64,000 nucleotides of DNA from assembly GCF_029633865.1 (NCBI RefSeq), contig NC_079212.1, forward strand, positions 148,006,541-148,070,540. The letters run 5' to 3'. The translations under genes and the position numbers were made by a program. The DNA comes from Lampris incognitus (taxonomy: Eukaryota > Chordata > Actinopteri > Lampriformes > Lampridae). Below the pieces are notes generated by a model that ran no database searches, was not told where the DNA came from, and saw nothing but the letters and a program-made list of their open reading frames with translations. Numbering within the stretch: position 1 is the stretch's first letter; the number at the start of each line of letters is the position of its first letter. This document shows positions 31,903 to 42,215 of this stretch, one piece after another.

Positions 31903-34900
31903 TCATTCATCAAACTGCTCGTTTCTCTCATCATCTGACTCCCCAAGTTCAAAGTCCAGTTCTGGACCATCCTGCTGTTTTTGGTTACTGCAGGTCTGTA
32001 ACCTGCACATGTCTGTGCATGGAAGTCCATTTGACAGGCACATGCAGCTTGGCATTTCGCATGAATGCACACACTTGCATGTTAGCATTTCCAAGACCAC
32101 ATCTGGTGCAGGTGGGGAGCGCATCCAGTAAATGGCCAGCTTGCCTTCATCGTCTGTCCATCCATACTCAGTAAGGCTTGGCACCACAGGGTTAGCCTGC
32201 AGACAGCACTTCCATATTGCTGCCTGATAGTTGGCTCGTTGAACATGCATAAAGAGACAGTCTCTACATGGTGGCAGCTGGCTGGACTCAACCTCTCCCC
32301 TTTTGGTGCAGAAGAGCTGGTAACGCAGTTTGTTCACCTCAGCAGTGCTGCTATTAGCAACATACATCCGACAGGTGAACTGCTCAATTTTCTGGAACAG
32401 CTCATCACTCACATTCCATGTCTGTCCCAGTTGACTAAAAGTCTCTTGGCAGGAAGTGTGCTTTCTCACTATCTTCAGGGCATTCAGCTTCCCTCGACCA
32501 GCGAATGCACTGACAGTGTCGCAGCCTGTGAAGGCATGTAAGCCAATTAGGCTGTCACAGATGCTGTCTCCAAGTGAACTTGCCAGTTTGGTGATGTCGA
32601 CAAACCGTGTACGGTTCTGAGTCCCACACTTCTGGTAGATGGGACAGGTGATGTCCTTCTGGAAGCCAAGACAAAGCACCATGACATCAGTGTCCTCAGC
32701 TGTGATGATAACTGACTTTGAGCCCGCATTTGCTGCATGCAATGCATGCAGGAGCAGACGGGTGTCAGCTTCTTCATGTGTGGAGTGCAGTTCTGCTGCT
32801 TCCTCACACCCATCTTCTGTCAACTTGTAGCAGGTTTCCTCACAGGTCATGTACAACACCTTGCCATGCAGCATAGCTCTGTATCGTGGGAGGTTCCACT
32901 CTTCCACCAGAAACTTGATGAGACTGGTCTTGTTGGAGGAACTGCACAGAAATTTTCTCCACTGCTGGACGTGGTGTCCCCCTGCAAGATTCTTGTACTG
33001 GAGAGTGATGTCTCCACCCCGGTTTAGTCGTTCAGCATCTTTGATCGAAGTCTGGTGATAGACATCAAAAACAACATCAATCCTCCCACTCTGTGCTCCC
33101 TCATGGAGGACCTGGGTCAAGGCTGACTCTGCCACCTGTGCAAAGGTTTTGTTGTTGCCATTCATTTTTTGGACCAGGCTCATCCCATCAATGATGGAAG
33201 TAGATGGGATTGGGATGTCTTCTGCAGGAGATACATTCTTTTCAAGCTCTCTGGCAAGTGCAGCCTTGTTTGTTTTTCGTAAGGACCCATCAGCATTTGC
33301 CAGTGCCCATGGTAGTGGGCCCAATGGGTAGGCAAGGACATCCTTCAGATTCACCTTCCTGCTTTCAGCCACCAGGATCATGTGACTGAAAAGGTTTCTA
33401 TCTGCCTTCAGAACCACATCCTGTGCTTTCTTTCCATGAGCTTGTTTTGTGCTGACATTGGAGAATGTTTTCAGACTTTGCTTGGTCATCTTGTCGTGGA
33501 ATTTCACAGGTGGTGGGTCTGCATCTAACCTTGTTTGCTGGAATGCTTGGTAGGCCTCTTCTCCTTTCTCAAGAGCTCTCAAGAGATCTATGGTCACATC
33601 AGGTGGAGCCATGTTGCCAGTGGAGAGGCTAACCAAATCAATCTCATCAGGGGACATAGGATTGAGCCAGTTATTCTCCATAAGGTCCATGAGAGACTGG
33701 ACATCTGCTTCATCTCTCTTGGTCCTTGGACTCTGTAGATCTGGATGAGACCATTTGCACCTGCCTTGACCTGTCAGGTCTCTCAGCTATCTGAGGTACA
33801 TGCTTCTATACTCAGCTGTGAGATAATATTTGGTCACAGCTCCTGGCTTCAAGCTGAATCCCTTTGTCCCTCCAGCTGTTTGGGTGTCTTTGTTCACCGT
33901 TTCTTCTATAGCTTGGTCAACAGGGATTCCGCCAAAGGGATTGGTGGAGCCCAGTTGGACTGAGAAGCCTCCTTCCATGAATTCTGTGTACACATCTGGG
34001 TGTGTGATGGGCAGCTCAGACATCTGGGCGTAGTAGTAGGGGAGGTAGCGTGCATAATTCATCCTGTCATAAGCAAAGCACCATGGGATCATTGCTCGAA
34101 TGCTAGCCACGTGTAGCATCCAGTCTCCCTCTCTGGATGCTCGGATGAGCCCCAACAAGATTTCAACCATGTCCAAATAGGACATCCAGAAGTTCGAGAG
34201 GCTGCCGTTTCCACCTCTAAGGAACTCGCGGTAGACTTCAAATAGATCCATTATGTGTGTACAAGAGCTGTTCTCGAGGACCTCCTTCAAAGCATGTTGT
34301 GAGACTTCTTTTCCAAGGCTGTCAATGGTCTTCAGTGTCTCATTCAGGTGAACCATGTCATTCCTGTGAGTTTCTTCCAACCAGGACAGGAAACCATTCA
34401 AGGTCAGTCGCATGAGAGCCTCATACAGGAGCTTGTGTAGTCGCACTGCCCTGTTGTACTTGCGGCCATCCATAACACCAGCAATTGAGCCTTCTGCAAT
34501 CATGCCAGACTCAATGCAGAGGTCTTTGAGTCCAGCATCTTGGAAACGCTTTCCTATTATTGCCAGCAGTGTGCAGATGGTGTGGAATACCCCAAGCCTA
34601 ACGATGATATCATGGAACTTGTCATGGTGTTTCCATGTGATCTCGACAGCCTTTGCATACAGGGCTTGGTCAAAGACACAGACAATCTTCCTCAGGCCTA
34701 AGCACTGCATGATGCTCAGTGACTGGTTAAGCACCTCGTTGACAGTAGACATTTGTGTCGCTGGAGCATTGATGGTAGGCAGATAGCCTATATTGTCGGG
34801 GATGACCGTCATCTCTCTTCGAGTCAGGATGTTGAAGCCTGTCCAGCTGCTGACTGACTGTTCTTCTTGTTGTGACATGCGTGCTAGGACCCAAAGAAGG

Positions 34901-36579
34901 TTTTTCTCTCTGGCAAGCTTAGTATTGGCTGCAGTATCGGCATCTGACTTTTTGCTTTGTGGTGGCCCTACCTGTTGTCCAGCATTGTAAGTTGGTAACA
35001 TTGGTGGGGGTCCATCAATGCTTCTCTTCTTTGTTTTGGGAACAGTGGGCATGGGTTGGACAGGAAGTGGGTTGACTGGCTTTGCTTGCACAGCAATCCC
35101 ATTGACTCTGTGAGATGTTCCCTCACCACTGACAGTTTCTTCAAGACGGTCGATATTGTCCCAGGCTAAAGTTGTGAATATGCCAGGATGGATGTTAGCT
35201 GGAAGGGCAATGCCACTCCCTGATGATGAGAGTTTCTGGAGACACAGGGCAGTGTTGATCTCTTCCATCTGTGAATAGGACACACTGTGACCAAGTCGGT
35301 TGAGGATGTTTATCAACTCTACATTTCCTGTCAATGATTTGACACTGAATGGCAGAACAATGTGCTTGGAAGGCTTGGTATTTCCACATGTCACTGCATA
35401 TACTATGTCATGGCCAAATGACTGCAGAAGGCACTGCACTCTCTTGGATGCATAATCAGGATCATTTGAGCCTGTGAGTAGAGAGTACAGGAAGATAATG
35501 AGCGACTCTGGAATGGTAGGACATTCTGCTTCTGGTTTGACTTCAGGCGGCCAGGTTTGAGGAACATCTTGACTTTTAATGTCTGCTCTCAATTTGATGG
35601 CTGCTTTGGCTATAACATCCTGTGCACTGACACTTTTCAGGGTCTGCAGCTCCCTTTTGAGAGACTGATTTTCTTTGGCAAGTTCCCTCATGGACAAGTT
35701 ATCGGGATAGAGGAGGAATTTTCCTTTCTCATCAGGGAATATCTGCAAGGCTCCAGCAAACTCACTCTCCAGGTTTCACCTTATGTGCTTCTTGGTTGAT
35801 TCCTTGACTTGGGCAATGCCTTGGGAGTTCATTGAAGCTACCAGTCTAGAAGAGAGATCAGTCATTGTCATCACTTGAGGATTGCCAAAAAGCTCCATCC
35901 TGATGAAGAGGAACAGCTCATTGTATGCCTTATTCACAGCAGCTTCATACTAGGCTGCAGCATCATCATCTTCATTGCTGGCAACCTCTCCTTTGGAAAC
36001 CTCTTCTTTGGTGTTAAGTCTATAGCATGACCTGTGGTAGTGCCCTTCAGCTGCTACAAGGTCTCTACTCACAATGGCAAGGATTCTGCTGTCCCTTTTC
36101 TTTGTGGCTGCACTCCTGATCTTTGCATCAGCTCGCAGTTCTCGACACTGCACCAGTACTTCTCTCGTATTCTGTCTCTTGGAATATTTGCTGTTTTTCT
36201 GACAAAATATGCACTCTGCATCATAAGTCCTAGATGTACTTGGAGCATGTCGAGCTACTCTCTTAGATTGTTTCTCTTCAGCAGAGACACAACTTTTCTT
36301 TTCTTTTGCAAGGAGGCCATCAAGAATTTGCTTCATAGTGAAGATACTGCGACACTTTCTGTGGTAGTAGATTGCTGGAATCTGTCCCTCAGGAATGTCT
36401 TTTGCCAGTTTCCAAACTGGTGCATGATTTCGTATCTGAGCTGCCCTGAGCAGAGTTCTCCATGAGTCGACACTTTGTAGTGAAACCAGCTTATCTGTAT
36501 CATCAGAACAGTGGATAATGCACTCCACCCGTGGGCGCTTTGGTATTGGGTAAAAACTTGCTTGTTCACCAGTGGCCAT
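31903..36579 (-). pseudogene. Academ-like transposase with XPG/FEN-type nuclease, three in-frame stops
   Basis: The frame runs 1,559 codons from MATGEQASFYPIPKRPRVEC to NEQFDE. Three stops interrupt it: TAG at 35950-35952, TGA at 35776-35778 and TAG at 33787-33789. All parts are in one frame, and each stop is one C-to-T step from a sense codon. N-terminal part: two Cys/His clusters (YYHRKCRSIF, CIFCQKNSKYSKR, HYHRSCYRL), zinc-finger-like. Middle part (33787-35748): AWDNIDRLEET, GTSHRVNGIAV, KIVCVFDQALY and IPVDQAIEETVNKDTQT, probably the DDE-type catalytic core. C-terminal part (31903-33690, 595 uninterrupted residues): VVFDVYH (D209), THEEADTR (E306-D309), TAEDTDV (D333, D335) and FTGCDTVSAFAGRGK (D391), the spaced acidic set of XPG/FEN nucleases. 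A CXC-like tail CKCVHSC...CTDMCRLQTC follows. Domain names rest on motif recognition, not a search. Confidence 0.8.
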
Positions 36580-37303
36580 ATTCAGTCAGTTTTCACCTGC
36601 CACATACAAACAAATACATGTAACTTAGGTGTATGAACACTACTAAAACAAAGTTTACTTTGCTTCACCAGCGCCATATTACCATTATTTATCTTACATA
36701 GCCACAAATAGATACATTACCTAGTTGCTATGCAACAGCTGTATTTTGTCCACATGAGGCCGCTAAAATCAACACAAGATGAAAGTTCCTCGTAGCCACT
36801 TTAACTAATCATATTAACATATACATTAAAAGAACATGCTAACATTATGGTAAATTAGCTTACAATCTTCTCCAGAGTGAGACAAGAAGATAGATACCAG
36901 TTTCCTCTATATGTGTTTAGTAGAAAGCTATCTGGCTGCACGTTAGCCTAGCTTAGCACAATGAATGGAAGTACACAGTACTGGTTATCCTTGGTTGTTG
37001 GCCAACTAAGAACTGTCCCAGAGTTTAAGCTAGGCTAATCAGTACCAGGGGTGTTGAAATGCTATATTTGTAAAAATCTGGGCAAATACACAATCGTGAG
37101 AGGCACAGAAACAGGTTTCCTGAAAGAAAAACGAAATAGCTGCTCATTTGGAAAGGTTATCATGTATTATTTTACTTCTGTTAGTGTACCAAATAAAATG
37201 GCACCAGTGAAGTTGTGTCACCTTGGGTGATATCGATATCTGGTCTGACCCATGGACTAACTGGTTTTGGTCTAGTTAGTTTCTTAGTAATAATGCCCTT
37301 CTA
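36580..37303. other. Internal 5' non-coding part of the Academ-like element
   Basis: It lies between the putative start codon (minus strand) and the right TIR. It would hold the promoter. No ORF or recognised motif was seen. Confidence 0.55.
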
Positions 37304-37836
37304 ATTTAAGGTTCACAATCACCTCACACAATGAAATAGTATGGGTATATTATACATTTCCTGAATCGTTACAGTCCTGTGAGTATTCCAGTTTTTGTGT
37401 TTTGTGTCCCTGATATTCCTAGATGCCACAGGGCTAAAAGAAATATATAGTTTAGGCGAACATTGCAGAAAGATGTGTGTTATTGACGGGTTGAAGAGCT
37501 CAAGTGACCTCTATATTTGTGAGAAATATCCACAACAGGGCTTGAATGAAAGCTAAGAAGGTCCCCTTTAAAATGATACCAAAGACAATATTATAGAACA
37601 TTGAAAAATGTCCTGACCATGAGGCTAAACCAGGATATGCACCAGCGTCTAAAATGCAATTTAGTTTAGCGGGTGGTTAACTTCATGAGCTGATAACTGT
37701 GATACAACTGCCACTCAGGAATGGTTATCATACCAAAATATCATCTACAGACATGGATCCTTTCAAAAATTATAAGTAAGTTTTGCCACCTTGAGTGTAC
37801 CGAAATAGGAAATTTTGGGCTCTGGCCCATGGACTA
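37304..37836 (-). repeat. Right terminal inverted repeat of the Academ-like element
   Basis: Inverse of 31061-31583. It keeps about 10 bases (around AGGAAATTTTGGGC) that are missing from the left copy. Confidence 0.93.
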
Positions 37837-37839
37837 TCA

Positions 37840-38639
37840 CGCCAGAGGGACTGAGAGCTGATGATGCAAAAGTGAAAGCAATCAACGACATGCCACCCTC
37901 AGAGGACAAACAAGGCCTGCAACGACTGCTTGGAATGACAAAGTACTTAGCACAGTACATCCAAAACAAAACCTTGTTGACAGCACCTCTCAGACAGCTA
38001 CTCAGGAAGGACGCTATGTGGCAGTGGAGCCCACATCACAGCGCAACAATGGAGAATCTGAAAGCTACCCTCACACAAGCACCTGTACTGAGGTTTTACG
38101 ACTACAAGAAGCCGCTGACAATACAACTAGACTGATTGAAAGACGGGCTGGGAGCATGTCTTCTGCAAGAAGGTCAACCTCTGTGCTATGCACCGCGAGC
38201 ACTTCCTTAGACTGAACAAAGATACACTCAAATAGAGAAAGAACTACTCGCCATAGTCTTTGCAGCCAAAAGGTTTCATCAATACATCTACAGCAAGACA
38301 GTGATGGTCCAGTCAGACCACAAGCCTCTGGAGATCATTGTGCAGAAGCCACTGAACAAAGCATGAGCACGACTGCAGACAATGTTCCTACAACTGCAAA
38401 CGTATGATCTGAACATCACATACACACAAGGCAAGCACATGTATATCACTGACACACTGTCCCATGCAACAGTGAGCGGAGAGGGAGAAGACGTCAACGG
38501 GAATCCCTGTGATGAGAAGGTTGTGTATGCCATGGAAGCCACAGACGCGCTGAGCACAGAGACACTCAGCCAGCTGAAAGAGGCAACTGCAGCAGACAGT
38601 GTGCTACAAGCTCTGTGTGAGAGAAGCAAGAAAGGATGA
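37840..38639 (+). pseudogene. Gypsy-type element, RT connection and RNase H region (continuation)
   Basis: It reads PEGLRADDAKVKAINDMPPS, LQRLLGMTKYLAQYI, QAPVLRFYDYKKPLTIQLD, then after a stop GLGACLLQEGQPLCYA, YTQIEKELLAIVFAAKRFHQ, VQSDHKPLEIIVQKPLNKA and TYTQGKHMYITDTLS. This is the normal Gypsy order from RT thumb into RNase H. Stops occur after IQLD, in RALP*TEQ and in NKA*AR. It ends abruptly at about 38640, where a truncated Tc1 begins. Integrase and the 3' LTR are absent here. Confidence 0.88.
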
Positions 38640-39967
38640 ATCTAATCTCAGTACAAATACAGCTGTTCTGTGACGGCCTCAGAGGTTTGTTAAGAGAATA
38701 TTGGGGAGCACACAGCATCATGAAGTCCAAGGAACACACCAGACAGGTCAGGGATAAAGTTGTGGAGAAGTTTAAAGCAGGGTTAGGCTATAAAAAGATT
38801 TCCCAAGCTTTGAGCATCTCACGGAGCACTGTTCAATCCATCATCCGGAAATGGAAAGAGTATGGCACAACTGCAAACCTACCAAGACACGGCCGTCCAC
38901 CTAAACTTACAGGCCGAACAAGGAGAGCACTGATCAGAGATGCAGCCAAGAGGCCCGTGGTGACTCTGGACGAACTGCAGAGATCCACAGCTCAGGTGGG
39001 GGAATCTGTCCACAGGACAACTATTGGTCATGCACTGCACAAATCTGGCCTTTATGGAAGAGTGGCAAGAAGAAAGCCGTTGTTAAAAGAAAACCATAAG
39101 AAGTCCCGTTTGCTGTTTGCCAGAAGCCATGTGGGGGACACAGCAAACATGTGGAAGAAGGTGCTCTGGTCAGATGAGACCAAAATTAAACTTTTTGGCC
39201 TAAATGCAAAACGCTATGTGTGGCGGAAAACTAACACTGCACATCACTCTGAACACACCACCATCCCCACTGTCAAACATGGTGGAGGCAGCATCATGCT
39301 CTGGGGGTGCTTCTCTTCAGCAGGGACAGGGAAGATGGTCAGAGTTGATGGGAAGATGGATGGAGCCAAATACAGGGCAATCTTGGAAGAAAACCTGTTG
39401 GAGTCTGCAAAAGACTTGAGACTGGGGCCTCCGGAGGTTCACCTTCCAGCAGGACAACGACCCTAAACATAAAGCCCGGGCTACAATGGACGGGTTTAAA
39501 CCAGAACATATTCATGTGTTAGAATGGCCCCGTCAAAGTCCAGACCTAAATCCAACTTAGAATCTGTGGCAAGATCTGAAAACTGCCGTTCACAAACGCT
39601 CTCCATCTAATCTGACTGAGCTTGAGCTGTTTTGCAAAGAAGAATGGGCAAACATTTCAGTCTCTAGATGTGCAAAGCTGGTAGAGACATACCCCAAAAG
39701 ACTTGCAGCTGTAGTTGCAGCAAAAGGCGGTTCCGCAAAGTATTGACTCAGGGGGGCTGAATACTTTTGCACACCGCACTTTTCAGTTTTTTATTTGTAA
39801 AAAAAAATGTAAAATCATGTATAATTTTCTTTATACTTCACAATTGTGTGCCACTTTGTGTTGGTCTTTCACATAAAATTCCAATAAAATATATTTATCT
39901 TTGTGGTCGAAACGTGACAAAATGTGGAAAAGTTCAAGGGGTATGAATACTTTTGCAAGCCACTGTA
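38640..39967 (+). mobile_element. Tc1-like transposon, left end truncated
   Basis: The right end has the usual GGGGGGCTGAATACTTTTGC, an AT-rich 3' flank and the terminal repeat GAATACTTTTGCAAGCCACT, ending GTA at 39967. The matching left TIR is missing. The sequence joins Gypsy directly at about 38640. Confidence 0.88.
38720..39746 (+). pseudogene. Tc1-like transposase, one frameshift and one stop
   Basis: It opens MKSKEHTRQVRDKVVEKFKA and keeps the HTH (ISQALSISRSTVQSIIRKWK), VLWSDETKIKLFG and VKHGGGSIMLWGCFSSAGTG. A small insertion near 39425-39432 shifts the frame just before the [11 protein letters not shown] region. A TAG in the NPIEN-like motif (near 39557) removes the third catalytic residue. 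It ends at AKGGSAKY-TGA (39744-39746). Otherwise it has full length for the family. Confidence 0.92.
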
Positions 39968-40104
39968 ATTGTAACTCGACTCCATTTTGGGGGAGCACGG
40001 TCACCCAAAGTCTCGCCCAGTGATTGGCTTATTCAACTGGAAAAGTCCTGTCTATTTCTCTCATTACAAACCCTCTTCATCTGTCTCTTCTCTGTCATCC
40101 ATCA
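39968..40104. other. Unassigned spacer
   Basis: No feature was recognised. Confidence 0.3.
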
Positions 40105-40307
40105 TCATTCTGTGTGCACACACACACTCATACACCAATGGCAATGTCAACTATGCAAGGTAACAAGCAGCTCATCAGGAGCAGTTAGAAGTTGGATGTC
40201 TTTCTCAGGGACACCTCCACATTTTTGTAAGGAGGAGCCGAGGATCGAACTGGCAACCCTCTTGTTACCAGACGACCTGCTCTACCTCCTGAGCTATTGC
40301 TGCTCCC
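40105..40307 (-). mobile_element. SINE family C (tRNA-derived)
   Basis: The minus strand reads GCAATAGCTCAGGAGGTAGA (A box) and TTGCCAGTTCGATCCTCGG (B box), then CAAAAATGTGGAGGTGTCC and a (GT)n stretch. The head is cut near GAGCTATTGCTGCT, where a SINE-A copy is inserted. A matching AGCTACTGCTGCT follows on the other side at 40735, like a target duplication. Confidence 0.75.
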
Positions 40308-40734
40308 CTCTTTTTTCACCCTAATTGTACTTGGCCAATTACCCCACTCTTCTGACCTGTCGTGGTCGCTGCTCCACCCCCTCTGCCGATCCGGGGAGGG
40401 CTGCAGACTACCACGTGTCTCCTCTGTTACATGTGGAGTCACCAGCCGCTTCTCATCTGACAGTGAGGAGTTTCACCAGGGGAACATAACGCATGGGAGG
40501 ATGATGCTATTCCCCCCAGTTCCCCCTACCCCCCAAACAGGTGCCCCGACCAACCAGAGGAGGCGCTAGTACAGCAACCAGGACACATACTCACATCCGG
40601 CTTCCCACCCGCAGATAGGGCCAATTGTCTCTGTAGGGACGCTTGACCAAGCCGGAGGTAACACAGGGATTCGAACCGCCAATCCCCCGTGTTGGTAGGC
40701 AACGGAATAGACCGCTACACTACCCAGACACCCA
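40306..40734 (-). mobile_element. SINE family A, full-length copy
   Basis: Minus-strand head at the right (GTCTGGGTAGTGTAGCGGTC, GGCGGTTCGAATCCCTGTG). The body runs left to an AATTAGGGTGAAAAAAGAG tail. It sits inside SINE-C. Confidence 0.88.
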
Positions 40735-41008
40735 AGCTACTGCTGCTTTACATAAAATCAAGTCCATTCATCATTCACATATCTCTGTCATTTCTCTGTC
40801 ATCTATCATCATTTTAGGGTTTCATTTGTTGGAACTGTATCAGGCTGGTGTTTTTCTGACCTTTGACCTCCTTCCTGTTGCTTGTTTTTTGTGATGGAGA
40901 AGGACTTGCGATACATTTGTCTGGATGTCAACTGTCAAATACTCCTCCATTCATTTCTCTCTGCACTTCCCTTTTTTAATTTTCCCTTCTTGACTCCTCT
41001 ATCCTCAG
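40735..41008. other. lmcd1: lmcd1 intron 1, 3' end
   Basis: Ordinary intron sequence. The pyrimidine tract CTTTTTTAATTTTCCCTTCTT, listed here by its position 40968-40992, and AG at 41007-41008 form the acceptor of exon 2. Confidence 0.6.
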
Positions 41009-41100
41009 ATGACTGTGGGGAGTTCTACAGGAGGAGGAGGAGGAGCGGAGTGTCTGATGTGTAAGGAGAGATGCACTGGATACCATCCACATTCCTGGAG
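41009..41100 (+). CDS. lmcd1: LIM and cysteine-rich domains 1, coding exon 2
   Basis: The exon starts after CCTCAG and reads MTVGSSTGGGGGAECLMCKE, then RCTGYHPHSW. It ends in the first two bases of an Arg codon at AG|GTAATG (41101). The AECLMCKERC...HPHSW block is the first Cys-rich motif shared by LMCD1 and testin (CLxCxxxCxGFxxHxW). The five-glycine run is from a GGA repeat and may vary. Phase: 0 in, 2 out, matching exons 1 and 3. No long ORF reveals this exon; it was found from the protein pattern and splice phase. Confidence 0.93.
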
Positions 41101-41107
41101 GTAATGG

Positions 41108-41145
41108 AGCTCTCTCTCTCTCTCTCTCTCGCTCTCTCTCTCTCC
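41108..41145. repeat. (TC)n microsatellite at the start of intron 2
   Basis: CT repeats directly after the donor site. Confidence 0.9.
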
Positions 41146-41644
41146 CTGTACCAGCAGAATGAAATGAAATGAAAGAAAATGGTTAACAGAGAAAAGAGGA
41201 AATTTGACGCGAACTAGAGGAATGTGGCAGAATCCTGCTACACCTCCTTTTCTTCTCTCTCTCCTTACTTGGTGTTTTTCTCTCTTTCTTGCCTGACCTG
41301 GCCTCCAGCCTTCTCTGGGCAGGAAGAGTGATGTCATGGAGGTGATGTCACTTGTTATGTTTCCAAGTGAATGATTAAATGTTGCAAAAAACAGAATATG
41401 TGAATGAAGGTGTGTTTCTATCGGATGTTTTTAAGAGCATAAAATCCTGAATGTAGAGAAGGTCTGAGTCCTCCATCATACATCCATACTTCAAAAGACA
41501 CGACAACGATGGATAGATCAACTGGGAGTCATCAGACAAGTTTATATCACTTTTTTTAGCTGATGAATTTATTTAATGGTTTGAAAAATGAACACGATTG
41601 ATAGTGTTAATGATACACACAAAAACTGTGAGCCACTACCACGA
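41146..41644. other. lmcd1 intron 2, no recognised feature
   Basis: Plain intron sequence up to the Penelope-like end. Confidence 0.4.
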
Positions 41645-41774
41645 GAAGTAACTTGACTTGTCTTGATGCTCGATAATCCAGGTAAGAAAATCAAAATTGG
41701 TTGAATCAGTTCATCTGGACACAGAAACGCTTCATCATCATCTAAGTGTCCTCTTCAGTCTCACCTGATTGCAG

Positions 41775-42165
41775 GTGTCCCACCCTTATAAACAATACAG
41801 TGGCTGCAGGTGTCCCCACCCTTATAAACAATACAGTGGCCGCAGGTGTCTCCACCCTTATAAACAATACAGTGACTGCAGGTGTCCCCACCCTTATAAA
41901 CAATACAGTGACTGCAGGTGTCCCCACCCTTATAAACAATACAGTGGCTGCAGGTGTCCCCACCCTTATAAACAATACAGTGACTGCAGGTGTCCCCACC
42001 CTTATAAACAATACAGTGGCCGCAGGTGTCTCCACCCTTATAAACAATACAGTGACTGCAGGTGTCCCCGCCCTTATAAACAATACGGTGACTGCAGGTG
42101 TCCCCACCCTTATAAACAATACAGTGGCTGCAGTTGTCCCCACCCTTATAAACAATACAGTGGTA
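41775..42165 (-). repeat. 36-bp minisatellite, about 11 copies (Penelope 3' UTR)
   Basis: Inverse of the 4112-5543 unit: CACCCTTATAAACAATACAG followed by TGRCYGCAGGTGTCCC. The length is 36 bp throughout, so every frame is open and gives four overlapping spurious ORFs of 140-151 codons. Confidence 0.95.
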
Positions 42166-42215
42166 TAACGACCCAAACCAACAATCAGTTTCATATGTAA
42201 ATTTGGGTGTGACCA

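Larger units (their letters stand above)
31061..37836 (-). mobile_element. 6.8-kb DNA transposon, Academ-like, inserted in the Gypsy element
   Basis: The ends are TAGTCCATGGGCCAGA and its inverse, with TIRs of about 523 and 533 bp. It carries one minus-strand coding frame: a transposase-like region followed by an XPG/FEN-type nuclease region and a Cys-rich tail. An XPG nuclease, long size and 3-4 bp target duplications are described for the Academ superfamily (AcademX lineage), which is why I use that name. It splits the Gypsy RT region (YMGH / GLRADDAKVKAIND), so it is younger than that element. Confidence 0.75.

Noticed and set aside
31903..33690. Host gene encoding an XPG-like nuclease (595 uninterrupted codons)
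   Set aside because: It lies within long TIRs and in the same frame as the upstream transposase-like region, so it belongs to the transposon. It could be revisited if transcripts show splicing into host exons.
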